Source of the DNA: an uncultured Clostridia bacterium
Lineage (GTDB): Bacteria > Bacillota > Clostridia > Christensenellales > UBA1242
Length of the DNA stretch: 64,000 nt
Assembly: GCA_947589025.1 (NCBI GenBank)
Contig: CANQAY010000005.1
Location: 42,684 to 106,683, forward strand
Direction: 5' to 3'
Shown here: piece by piece, positions 55,815 through 64,000 of the stretch
How positions within the stretch are numbered: position 1 is the first letter of the stretch
Layout of the letters: each line of letters begins with the position of its first letter
Made by a program: the position numbers and the translations under genes
Notes under the pieces: model-generated
What the model was told of the DNA's origin: nothing
Databases searched by the model: none
What the model saw: the letters and a program-made list of their open reading frames with translations, nothing else

Positions 55815-57062
55815 CTACCCTAACTTTTTAATTTGTTTCTTTTGCAAATAGTCTTTATACAAAATAGAATAGTCCGCCACCGACACAATTTTATCATAAA
55901 AACTTTTCATATTTTTAGGCTTTAAATAAAGTGAAACATTATATTCTTTTTTAAGTTTGTTTTTGGCTTTAAACACATCCACAATGTTATCGTCCGGTTC
56001 GTAAATTAGCGCAAGCTGTTTTGTTAAATTTGTTAGCAAATTGTTTTCGTTAATAAGCATGCAAACCGGCTCAAAGCCAAGACCAAAGCCCACGGCTGGG
56101 CAATCTGTGCCCGAAAATTTGCCAAGCATTTTATCATATCTTCCGCCGCCGCCAATTGCCCCCGCAAAGCCAGATGTGTAAACTTCAAACACTGCGCCCG
56201 TGTAATAACCCTGCCCGCGCACAATAGAAATATCAAACATAATATTATATTTATTTAAGGTTATTTTTTTAAGGCTGTCAATTAAAAAGTTAAAGTCGTT
56301 AAACACGGCATCACTCACGCCATATTTTTTTGTTGCGCCAAGGCCGTTTTTCTTAATGTCTTCAATGGCGCTAATTAAAGATGCAATTTTTGTTTTGCCG
56401 TACCCCTTTTCTTCAAGCTCTGCCATCACGCCAGAGGTGGAAATTTTATCAATTTTATCAAGGCTAACGCACACAGATGAAATGTCTTCTTTGCTAAACC
56501 CGGCGTTAAGCACAATGGCGTTTAAAATTTGCCTGTGGTTTATTTTTAATGTTAAATTTGTTAGCCCCACTGCGGAGTACGCCTCCAAAACGGTGGAAAG
56601 CAATTCAAGTTCGGCATTAATTGAAGGGTCGCCAAAAATATCTATATCGCACTGAGTAAACTGTCTATCCCTGCCACGCTGTGGGCGTTCGGCACGAAAA
56701 GAATAGTCCACCTGAACGGATTTAAACGGGCAAGGCAACTTCTCTTTATTGTTGGCATAAAAACGGGTAAGTGGCACGGTTAAATCGTATCTTAACCCCT
56801 CTTCCACAATATCTGCCTCGCACAAATTTGGCTTGGTTAAATCAAGCGCATCGCGGCGCTTAACCGTTTTAAACATAAGGCGCAAATTGTCACCGCCATC
56901 GCTAGAATTTAAAAGTTCCAAATGCTCCAAAATTGGGGTGGAAATTAAATTAAAGCCGTTTTTAGTGTAACAATCCATAATAATGCGCTTAACTCTGTCT
57001 CTCGTTATGGCCACCCTAGGCAGATAGTCGTTAGTGCCGCGGATTGGGTTAAAGTTTTTCAT
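55815..57062 (-). CDS. hisS: Histidyl-tRNA synthetase
   Basis: NPIRGTNDYLP, YDLTVPLTRFYA, QVDYSFRAERPQRGRDRQFTQCDIDIFG, GGGGRYDKM; start at 57062. Confidence 0.97.
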   Translation of the reverse strand: MKNFNPIRGTNDYLPRVAITRDRVKRIIMDCYTKNGFNLISTPILEHLELLNSSDGGDNLRLMFKTVKRRDALDLTKPNLCEADIVEEGLRYDLTVPLTRFYANNKEKLPCPFKSVQVDYSFRAERPQRGRDRQFTQCDIDIFGDPSINAELELLSTVLEAYSAVGLTNLTLKINHRQILNAIVLNAGFSKEDISSVCVSLDKIDKISTSGVMAELEEKGYGKTKIASLISAIEDIKKNGLGATKKYGVSDAVFNDFNFLIDSLKKITLNKYNIMFDISIVRGQGYYTGAVFEVYTSGFAGAIGGGGRYDKMLGKFSGTDCPAVGFGLGFEPVCMLINENNLLTNLTKQLALIYEPDDNIVDVFKAKNKLKKEYNVSLYLKPKNMKSFYDKIVSVADYSILYKDYLQKKQIKKLG

Positions 57063-57078
57063 AAATTCTCCTAGTTTT

Positions 57079-57107
57079 ATTATAAAAAAACCGCTTAAAA
57101 TTGTCAA
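57079..57107 (-). promoter_or_regulatory. Sigma-A promoter of hisS
   Basis: TTGACA (57107-57102), 17 nt, TATAAT (57084-57079). Confidence 0.92.
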
Positions 57108-57207
57108 TAAAATTGCTTGGCTTGTGTTTAAAAAGCCCTTTTTAGGCAAAATTTAATAAATTTGGCGGCAAAATTTTTAAAAAATGCTAAAAATTTTTGA
57201 AAAATAG

Positions 57208-57236
57208 TAGACAAAATTTGTTTTGATAATTATAAT
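57208..57236 (+). promoter_or_regulatory. Promoter of acidic zinc-ribbon gene
   Basis: TAGACA-17-TATAAT. Confidence 0.75.
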
Positions 57237-57276
57237 ATTGTAAGCAATTGAAATTCAGTTGTAAAAGGAGTTTTTT

Positions 57277-57810
57277 ATGCCAAGAAAAGCAAAACCAGTT
57301 TGGATCCTTTGCCCAAGGTGCGAACTTAATTATATTAAAAAGGCAGATAAATATTGCAATGTGTGCAAAAAAGAAATGAAACTTATTGAAGCCAGTGAGG
57401 ATGATATTGGTGACCTTGAGCTGTGCCCAATTTGCAAAATTAACTTTGTGCAGAGTGATCAAGAAATTTGTGATAGCTGCAAGCAAGAGCTTGGCATCAC
57501 TAACGACGACGATGGCGAAGCAAAAGATTTGGAAGATTGGCACCGCTATATTGACGACGATGATGAGGATGAAGATGAGGATGACGAACCTGAAGTTGAC
57601 ACCTCGGACGATTTGTATGATGACGAATTAGAGGATACTTCCGGCCTTGACGACGAAGGCTTTGATTTTGGCGACGACGATAAAGATGCCGACGATGACG
57701 ATGATGACGATGAAGACGACGATGACGACGATGAAGATTATGACGACGAAGATTATGATGACGATTTTGACGATGACGATGATGAGGATGAGGATGAAGA
57801 CGATGAATAA
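57277..57810 (+). CDS. Double zinc-ribbon protein with long poly-Asp/Glu tail
   Basis: CPRC...CNVC and CPIC...CDSC, then about 80 residues almost entirely D/E; SD AAAGGAG. Confidence 0.82.
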   Translation: MPRKAKPVWILCPRCELNYIKKADKYCNVCKKEMKLIEASEDDIGDLELCPICKINFVQSDQEICDSCKQELGITNDDDGEAKDLEDWHRYIDDDDEDEDEDDEPEVDTSDDLYDDELEDTSGLDDEGFDFGDDDKDADDDDDDDEDDDDDDEDYDDEDYDDDFDDDDDEDEDEDDE

Positions 57811-57889
57811 TCGCCTTTATTTTTTGTCGAGTTTTGTTGGGTGTGATTAAAAATAAAAATGTTAAAAAAAATAAGTGTAGGGGGAAAAT

Positions 57890-58120
57890 ATGAAAAAGAT
57901 GCCCAACACTGTGGAAAACATAAAGAAAAAGATTTTGGAACTTAAAGGAAAGGAAGTGGATTTATATATAAACAGAGGCAGGCGCAAAGTTGCAAGCATG
58001 CGCGCCCGCATAGAAAATTGTTATGCCAGCGTGTTCACCGTTAAAACGCTTGAACAGGCGGTTGCCACCTATTCATATAACGACATTTTGTGCGGCGAAG
58101 TAAAAATTTCCATCGTTTAA
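57890..58120 (+). CDS. veg: Veg family protein
   Basis: MPNTVENIKKKILELKGKEVDLYINRGRRKVASMRARIENCYASVFTVKT...YSYNDILCGEVKISI. Confidence 0.9.
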   Translation: MKKMPNTVENIKKKILELKGKEVDLYINRGRRKVASMRARIENCYASVFTVKTLEQAVATYSYNDILCGEVKISIV

Positions 58121-58153
58121 AAAAGACATATATTTATATATATGTTTTTTTCA

Positions 58154-58290
58154 TGTCATTCCGAGCGAACGAAGTGAGCGTGGGAATCTCTTCCTCATGT
58201 CATTGCGAGCGTTGTTCATGTCATTGCGAGACACAAAGTGTCGTGGCAATCTCAGAGATTGCCACGTCGCTATCGCTCCTCGCAATGACA
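58154..58290. repeat. Cluster of REP-like palindromic units (TGTCATTGCGAG...CGTGGCAATCTC)
   Basis: Full copies 58154-58190, 58219-58253 and inverted 58255-58290; truncated copy near 58198-58215. Confidence 0.85.
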
Positions 58291-58378
58291 TAATATGTGT
58301 TCGTTCGCTCAGAATGACATAATATGTGTTCGTTCACTCAGAATGACATAATATGTGTTCGTTCACTCAGAATGACAT
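58284..58378. repeat. Three tandem 29-bp repeats plus partial fourth
   Basis: AATGACATAATATGTGTTCGTTC(G/A)CTCAG at 58284, 58313, 58342; partial AATGACAT at 58371. Confidence 0.92.
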
Positions 58379-58465
58379 GGGGCCCCCGTTAAGAACTTGC
58401 TTCTTAATGGGGCTAAGAGCACAAGAAAAAACAAGGTTGGTTTTAAACCATAATGCCTGTTTTTT

Positions 58466-59212
58466 TTATGCCCCTTCAATTAGCATTTTGTCGGCAACAA
58501 GCGCAATAAATTCTCCGTTGGTTGGTTTTTCGTTGCTAGAATAAACTTTTATGCCAAAAAGGTTGTTAATGTTTTCAATTTTGCCCCTGTTCCAAGCCAC
58601 TTCAATGGCGTGGCGGATGGCGCGCTCCACCTTGCTGGCGCTTGTGTCGTATTTAAGCGCAATGGTTGGATACAATTTTTTGGTTATAGAATTAATAATT
58701 TCTGGTTCGGCAATGGCAAGCTTAATTGCTTCGCGCAAAAATTGATAACCCTTAATGTGGGCAGGTATGCCAACGGTTATAAAAATGTTTGTAATTTTTT
58801 CTTCAAGTTGGTTGGGTGTTTTTGCATTAAAAAAAACATTTGCTTGCGGTTTAACCGAAATTATATCATTAATGCGGTCTTTTAAAGTGGCAATGTCAAA
58901 CGGCTTTATGCAATAATATTTTGCGCCAAGCGAAATTGCCTTGTTAATAAATCCGTCTATAGAAAGTGAAGATTGAATTATTATGTTGGTTTTTTCATCT
59001 TTCACCGATTCAAGCACTTTAAAGCCATCGCACTTTTTAAGCACAATATCCATAATTACAACATCGGGTTTTAAATTTTTAATTAAATCAATAAGCTGTT
59101 CACCATCACTTGTTGTGGCTAAAATTTCATAATTGTCTGAAGTAAAGTTTTTGTTCATCTCGTCCAAATTGTTTTGGTCCTCATCTGCAAGTACAAGTGT
59201 GATTTTTTTCAT
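58466..59212 (-). CDS. spo0A: Stage 0 sporulation protein A
   Basis: Receiver (VVIMDIVLKKCDGFKVLE, CIKPFD) plus Spo0A C-terminus (LYPTIALKYDTSASKVERAIRHAIEVAWNRG); start at 59212. Confidence 0.96.
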   Translation of the reverse strand: MKKITLVLADEDQNNLDEMNKNFTSDNYEILATTSDGEQLIDLIKNLKPDVVIMDIVLKKCDGFKVLESVKDEKTNIIIQSSLSIDGFINKAISLGAKYYCIKPFDIATLKDRINDIISVKPQANVFFNAKTPNQLEEKITNIFITVGIPAHIKGYQFLREAIKLAIAEPEIINSITKKLYPTIALKYDTSASKVERAIRHAIEVAWNRGKIENINNLFGIKVYSSNEKPTNGEFIALVADKMLIEGA

Positions 59213-59336
59213 AATATCCCCTTTTTTAGTGTAATTTTTACACATAAAAATAGTAACAAAAAAAATAATAAAAATAATACAAAATTAATATATAAATTTG
59301 ATTATATTTTGTTTTTTTTCATATTTTACTAATATA

Positions 59337-59347
59337 TTTGTCGAAAC
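59337..59347. promoter_or_regulatory. Spo0A box between spo0A and the SPOCS/LysM gene
   Basis: TTTGTCGAAAC; matches TTTGTCRAA consensus in the intergenic region. Confidence 0.65.
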
Positions 59348-59512
59348 TTATTTTTTAATTTAATTAAAAATAAAATTTTAACTAAATAAAAATAAAAATC
59401 CGTTAAAAATAAGTTAAATTGTGCATTTTAAAATAATATGTAAAAACAAAAAATTTTTTTAATTCAATCATAAATTGCGTTTTTAATTTATACATTAAAG
59501 AGAGGAGATTGT

Positions 59513-61012
59513 ATGGAAGAAAATATTTTTATAACCTACGCAAAAAATTTAACAAAACAAAATTTTAGCACCATGGTTAGCGTGCCAATAGATAATAATG
59601 TTAACATTAAAACTATTTTAAATTTAGATAGTTATCTTTTTGACGTTAAGCTGGAAAACGGCAACGGCAAAGCCATTATGACGGGCAAACTTGGCGTTAA
59701 GGTTTTGTATATTGATGTGGATAACATTTTAAACACAATAACCGACAGCACCAACTTTAGCCAAACTTTTTTAGATGACGCCATTACAAGCGATTGCACC
59801 CTAAACGTGTGCGACACCACACTTGTTAACAACATCATTTCTAGCGATGGCGTGCTAAAAATTAATGTGGAAATTAGCGTTAGCCCAACCCTATATTTAA
59901 ATGTGGGGCTAAACAAAAAATCTAATTACGAAAATATGTTTGTTAAAAAAACCGAAATAGACACCAGCACAATTTCCAACGTTGTGGATGCGGCGTTTGA
60001 GCACACCATTAACATGCAAACTAAGGATAACGTTGCCAAAATTTTAAGTTACAACGCATATTTTAATGCAGAAAATGTAACCGCGGCGGACGAGTGCGCA
60101 CTGGTGGAAGGCAAGTTGTTTTGCAACCTTGTTTACGAAACGAATAAGGAAGACGGCTTTGAAATTAACGAAATTAAAGATTGCTTTAATGTTAAAACCG
60201 AAATTCCTATTGCTGGGCTAACGGGCGATGCTGTGTTGGATTTATCGTTTGTTGTGAATAAATCTAAAAACAACATTTCCACCGAGCTTGAAGACGGCAA
60301 TTGCGAAATAACCATTTTAAACAACATAAAAGTTTTTGGCGTTGCGGTAAGAAAAATTTCAATTGACCTTATTAACGATATGTTTAGCGTGGATAACGAA
60401 ATTGAATTAACCAAAGTTAGCCGCGACTATAATTCAAACATAACTTGCCAGCAGTTAACCGAAACTATAACGGGTGAAGTTAGCCTTGCCGAAAACGAAA
60501 CGGCAATTGAAAAGCTTCTTTGCAACCTTAACATAGAGCCAGAAATTACAAACACTTACATTAAGGATAACACGCTTTACATTGAAGGCATTGTAACCTC
60601 GCACATCAGTTATTTGGACGAAAACAAAACCTGCCAGCACAAGCAAACCGAACTGCCATTTGTTATAAACACAAAAATTGAATTGACATCCATAGATTGC
60701 GTGCACCCAACCGTAAATGTGTGCGATTGCAAAGTTCACGTTAGGCGCGGCACAATTATTGAACTTGAATATCTGCTTAATTTAACGCTTGCAATCTATC
60801 AAAAATCTAGCTGCGAAATGGTGGATAATTTAACCATTGGCAAGGCGGTGGATTTTAGCGATTACGACTATCAAATTTACATTGGCAAGCCAGACGAAAG
60901 CTTGTGGGAACTATCAAAACGCATAAAAATTGCGCCAGACGACCTTGTAAAATATAACAAAGATTTGCCATCCACCCTAGAGGGCGGCGAAAAGATAATA
61001 ATAAAAAGATAG
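59513..61012 (+). CDS. SPOCS (DUF3794)/LysM domain protein
   Basis: DUF3794-like repeats (SHISYLDENKTCQHKQTELPFVI) and C-terminal LysM (DESLWELSKRIKIAPDDLVKYNKDLPSTLEGGEKIIIKR); SD AGAGGAGA. Confidence 0.88.
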   Translation: MEENIFITYAKNLTKQNFSTMVSVPIDNNVNIKTILNLDSYLFDVKLENGNGKAIMTGKLGVKVLYIDVDNILNTITDSTNFSQTFLDDAITSDCTLNVCDTTLVNNIISSDGVLKINVEISVSPTLYLNVGLNKKSNYENMFVKKTEIDTSTISNVVDAAFEHTINMQTKDNVAKILSYNAYFNAENVTAADECALVEGKLFCNLVYETNKEDGFEINEIKDCFNVKTEIPIAGLTGDAVLDLSFVVNKSKNNISTELEDGNCEITILNNIKVFGVAVRKISIDLINDMFSVDNEIELTKVSRDYNSNITCQQLTETITGEVSLAENETAIEKLLCNLNIEPEITNTYIKDNTLYIEGIVTSHISYLDENKTCQHKQTELPFVINTKIELTSIDCVHPTVNVCDCKVHVRRGTIIELEYLLNLTLAIYQKSSCEMVDNLTIGKAVDFSDYDYQIYIGKPDESLWELSKRIKIAPDDLVKYNKDLPSTLEGGEKIIIKR

Positions 61013-61034
61013 GGCAGCCCGCCCCGTCTTTTTT
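61002..61034. terminator. Probable bidirectional terminator
   Basis: AAAAAGATAGGGC-agccc-GCCCCGTCTTTTTT (imperfect). Confidence 0.6.
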
Positions 61035-61036
61035 GT

Positions 61037-62059
61037 TTATAAATTTATTGCTTCGGTTATTTTTTGGCTTAAATATTTGCCCGCACTCTCAAGCGGAATT
61101 TTGCCCGTGGTAATTTCGCACACCGCCTCGGTTATTGGCATTTTAATTTGCAATTCTTCATTAACGCGGGCGTTAAATTCGTCCTTTTTTCTAACAAGGG
61201 CTTGCGCGGTCATAATGCCTTCAACCGACTGAATGTTATAATGCAAAAAGTTGCCAAAAAGCGCATTATTTTCCACAATTGCCTTGCCGTAGGTTAAATT
61301 TTTGCTGTTGTGGTCAAAAAGTGTGGCCTGAAAATCCCCCAAAAAGGCAAGCCCGTGTGCTGTGCTTGGGTGGCCGCCCAACGCACTTATAAACATGCCA
61401 ATTTCCTTAACGCTGGCTGGCATAAGTGGGCCTTTTTTCTGCTCCATATTGCTGCCCTCAAGCACTCCCGCCGCAATGCCAATAACATTTTTTGCTGCCG
61501 CGCCAATTTCGGTGCCAATAATGTCGTTAGAATAGGCAATATCCAACACGTTTGATTTAGAAAAGTTTTTAATTAAAAATTGCGCGTACGCCTCGTGGTA
61601 GGCGGAAATTATCATGTTGGTTGGCTGCCCGGCGTAAATACTCTGCACATGCCCCGGCCCAACCCAAACGGCAATGTTTTCTTTTTTAACGCCGTTATCC
61701 AGCAAAATTTCACTAAGCCTTCTTCCGGTGGAAACTTCCACGCCCTTCATGTTAAGGCAATATTTTTTGTTTTGATATCCCTTAATTTGCTTAATGGATT
61801 GCATAAATTCATCCAACTTTTGGCTAAGAATAGAAATTACAATAACCTCGCCAAAATTAACCGCACGCTCTAAATCGTGCGTAAGTTCAATGCCCTTAGG
61901 CAGAACCATAAATTCATTTTGCCGGTTAACAAAAAGCGGATTTATTTCAACGCCATCAACGGGCGGCAAATCCCACATAAGCACATTGTGTTTGTTTCGG
62001 TTAAGGCAGAAAGCGATGCAACTAGCCCACCTGCCTGCCCCAAGAACGGTAACTTTCAT
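61037..62059 (-). CDS. gpsA: NAD(P)-dependent glycerol-3-phosphate dehydrogenase
   Basis: VTVLGAGRWASCIAFCLNRNKHNVLMW; EIGAAAKNVIGIAAG. Confidence 0.93.
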   Translation of the reverse strand: MKVTVLGAGRWASCIAFCLNRNKHNVLMWDLPPVDGVEINPLFVNRQNEFMVLPKGIELTHDLERAVNFGEVIVISILSQKLDEFMQSIKQIKGYQNKKYCLNMKGVEVSTGRRLSEILLDNGVKKENIAVWVGPGHVQSIYAGQPTNMIISAYHEAYAQFLIKNFSKSNVLDIAYSNDIIGTEIGAAAKNVIGIAAGVLEGSNMEQKKGPLMPASVKEIGMFISALGGHPSTAHGLAFLGDFQATLFDHNSKNLTYGKAIVENNALFGNFLHYNIQSVEGIMTAQALVRKKDEFNARVNEELQIKMPITEAVCEITTGKIPLESAGKYLSQKITEAINL

Positions 62060-62069
62060 AAAACTCCAA

Positions 62070-63596
62070 TTATTCTTTATCCCCTTTATCCGTGTCCGGC
62101 TTCATAATAGGGAACAATATTGTATCTCTTAAACTTGGTAGGTCATAAATCATCATTATAAAGCGGTCAATTCCAAAGCCCAGCCCGGACATTGGTGGCA
62201 TGCCGTGTTCCATAGCAAGCAAAAAGTCTTCATCCAAATCCATAGTTTCGTCATCGCCTTGCGCCTTGTCTTTAAGTTGATCCAAAAGTGCTTGGCGCTG
62301 CTGAATTGGGTTAACCAACTCGCTGTAGGCATTCAAAATTTCCGCCCCATTAACAACAACTTGGAAAACGTCTGTAATTCTATCATCTGCATCGTTGCGG
62401 CGTGCCAATGTTTTTAAGAAAGCTGGGTAGTTATATAAAATAGTAGGGCCTACAATTTTGCTTCTAATCAATTTTTTATAAACATAATCAATAACCGCGC
62501 GGGTAGATTTATATCCGTCCAACTCCGCCCTGCTCATAACTTTGTTGCGGTCAATTTTGTCAATAAGTTCGTTAACGTCGGTAATGTTTAAAAAGTCAAA
62601 GCCCAAAAGTTCGCGCATGCGCTCAACGTAATTAATGCGCTCCCAATTTTCGTTGCCAAAATCAATTTCGTTTCCTGCAACGGTAATTTTTGTTGTGCCA
62701 ATTGTGTAAAGCATAAGCTCTTTAATAAACTTTTTAAAAAAGCGAATGTTATCTTCAAAATCCCAATATGCGGCGTACCACTCCACCTGCGTAAACTCCT
62801 GCAAATGGGTTGGGTCCATGCCCTCGTTTCTAAAATCTTTGCCCAGTTCAAACACCTTGTCAAAGCCGGCGGCAGCGGTCATTTTAAGCCAAGTTTCAAA
62901 CGCAATGCGCAGGTTGCAATCCAAATCTAGCGCGTTGTGGTGGGTAAAGAATGGCTTAGCGCTCGCACCACTAACAGCCACTTGCAACACTGGGGTTTCC
63001 ACTTCAATAAAGCCGTTTTGCTCTAAAAATCTTCGCACAAAGCTAACAGCCCGGCTGCGTGCCATAAACACTTTGCGGCTATCTTCGTTGGAAATTATGT
63101 CAAGATATCTCTGCCTATATCGACTGTCGGTGTCCTGCAGTCCGTGAAATTTTTCAGGCAGGCCCCTAAGCGCCTTAGAAAGCAACTCAAATGTTTCCAC
63201 CTGCACGGTTAATTCGCCCGTTTGGGTGCGCACAAGTTCACCGCTAACGCCAATATGGTCGGCAATATCGCAAAAATCTTTAAAGAATTTTAACCTCTCT
63301 TCTCCCACAATGTTTTGGCTTAAACTAATTTGCACACTGGTGCGGATAGGCTGGGACAAATCGTAATCAAAATTATCCCCAATTGCATAAAGGCGCGCAA
63401 AAATAAGTTTGCCAAAGGTGCGCTTAAAAATCATGCGGCCGGCAACAGAAACGTGCGTGCCTAAATCATATTTTTCAAGGTCGTGAATTTCGTGCGTTTT
63501 GTTAAATTTGGCCTTGTAAGCCTTTTCTCCGCTGGCTTCCAGCCTTTTAACCTTTTCCACCTTAATTTCAAATTCGCTTTGTGCTTCGTTTTCCAT
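62070..63596 (-). CDS. lysS: Lysyl-tRNA synthetase (class II)
   Basis: RYRQRYLDIISNEDSRKVF, FRNEGMDPTHLQEFTQVEWYAAY, GMPPMSGLGFGIDRFIMM. Confidence 0.97.
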   Translation of the reverse strand: MENEAQSEFEIKVEKVKRLEASGEKAYKAKFNKTHEIHDLEKYDLGTHVSVAGRMIFKRTFGKLIFARLYAIGDNFDYDLSQPIRTSVQISLSQNIVGEERLKFFKDFCDIADHIGVSGELVRTQTGELTVQVETFELLSKALRGLPEKFHGLQDTDSRYRQRYLDIISNEDSRKVFMARSRAVSFVRRFLEQNGFIEVETPVLQVAVSGASAKPFFTHHNALDLDCNLRIAFETWLKMTAAAGFDKVFELGKDFRNEGMDPTHLQEFTQVEWYAAYWDFEDNIRFFKKFIKELMLYTIGTTKITVAGNEIDFGNENWERINYVERMRELLGFDFLNITDVNELIDKIDRNKVMSRAELDGYKSTRAVIDYVYKKLIRSKIVGPTILYNYPAFLKTLARRNDADDRITDVFQVVVNGAEILNAYSELVNPIQQRQALLDQLKDKAQGDDETMDLDEDFLLAMEHGMPPMSGLGFGIDRFIMMIYDLPSLRDTILFPIMKPDTDKGDKE

Positions 63597-63628
63597 ATTT
63601 TCTCCTTAAAACAAAATAAAAATTCTAG

Positions 63629-63652
63629 TGATAGTATAACAAAACACTATCA
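63629..63652. promoter_or_regulatory. Inverted repeat TGATAGT-N10-ACTATCA overlapping the lysS promoter
   Basis: Perfect 7-bp arms covering the spacer and -10 (TATACT) of the minus-strand promoter. Confidence 0.6.
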
Positions 63653-63680
63653 AACAAGTCAACAAAAATGCTCTTAAAAC

Positions 63681-63986
63681 TTATTTAAAAGTTTTAATGT
63701 GCCCAACAATTTCGCCAACCTGCTCATCGGTTAAAGAATTTACAAGTTTTTCTATCGCATATCTTTGACTTTTGCTCACCGCGCGCAAATCAACCAAATC
63801 AGCATCGTGCCCGATTAAAGTGTCCACGCTAACATTAAAAAAGTCAGCCAATCTGATAAGCGTTTCAATATTTGGCTCGGCATCTCCTCTTTCATATCTT
63901 GAAATCATTGTCCCTGCAACATTAATTTGCCTTCCCAATTCTCTTTGCGAAATATTCTTTAATTCTCTCAATTTTTTTAAATTCAT
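63681..63986 (-). CDS. XRE-family HTH transcriptional regulator
   Basis: LRELKNISQRELGRQINVAGTMISRYERGDAEPNIETLIRLADFFNVSVDTLIG; TATACT-6 nt-ATG, no SD. Confidence 0.93.
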   Translation of the reverse strand: MNLKKLRELKNISQRELGRQINVAGTMISRYERGDAEPNIETLIRLADFFNVSVDTLIGHDADLVDLRAVSKSQRYAIEKLVNSLTDEQVGEIVGHIKTFK

Positions 63987-64000
63987 ATTTTTAGTATAAA

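Noticed and set aside
57660-57800. GAC/GAT repeat tract as a microsatellite or low-complexity artefact
   Set aside because: It stays in frame within a gene with promoter, SD and zinc ribbons; mixed GAC/GAT/GAA/GAG codons fit coding selection.
58284-58378. Possible CRISPR array from regular 29-bp repeats
   Set aside because: Repeats abut with no spacers; no cas genes in the window.

Overview
This 64 kb window is a low-GC chromosomal segment from an endospore-forming, Clostridia-like Firmicute. Spo0A, SpoIIR, SleB-YpeB, a GerA-type germinant receptor operon, a SPOCS/LysM protein and Veg are all recognisable. Housekeeping genes include gatCAB, cysS, pheST, hisS, lysS, rpmG-secE-nusG, rplK-rplA, dut, rmuC and gpsA. 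There are two very large predicted surface proteins (2871 and 2821 aa), a smaller related lipoprotein, a P-type ATPase, VanW, an acyl-ACP thioesterase and several unassigned small proteins. I found no rRNA, tRNA, CRISPR array, IS element or prophage module. The most interesting signal is in the 5' leader of gatCAB. A perfect promoter puts +1 on the A of an ATG that opens an 11-codon peptide, MKIKVNDNNNI. It is followed by three mutually exclusive pairings (1:2, 2:3, 3:4), the last an intrinsic terminator just before gatC. This reads as an Asn-codon ribosome-stalling attenuator for the enzyme that makes Asn-tRNA(Asn). At least five other starts in the window have the same -10/6-8 nt/ATG spacing with no Shine-Dalgarno, so leaderless initiation looks systematic. 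Three of those genes encode divergent or degenerate nucleotide/lipid-signalling folds (Zn-macrodomain-like, diacylglycerol-kinase-like, diadenylate-cyclase-like). Other items are a Phe T-box with a UUC specifier, an L1-binding mimic before rplK, an intergenic Spo0A box, and two clusters of modular palindromic repeats, one splitting pheS from pheT. All calls come from reading the sequence; no database search or folding program was run.
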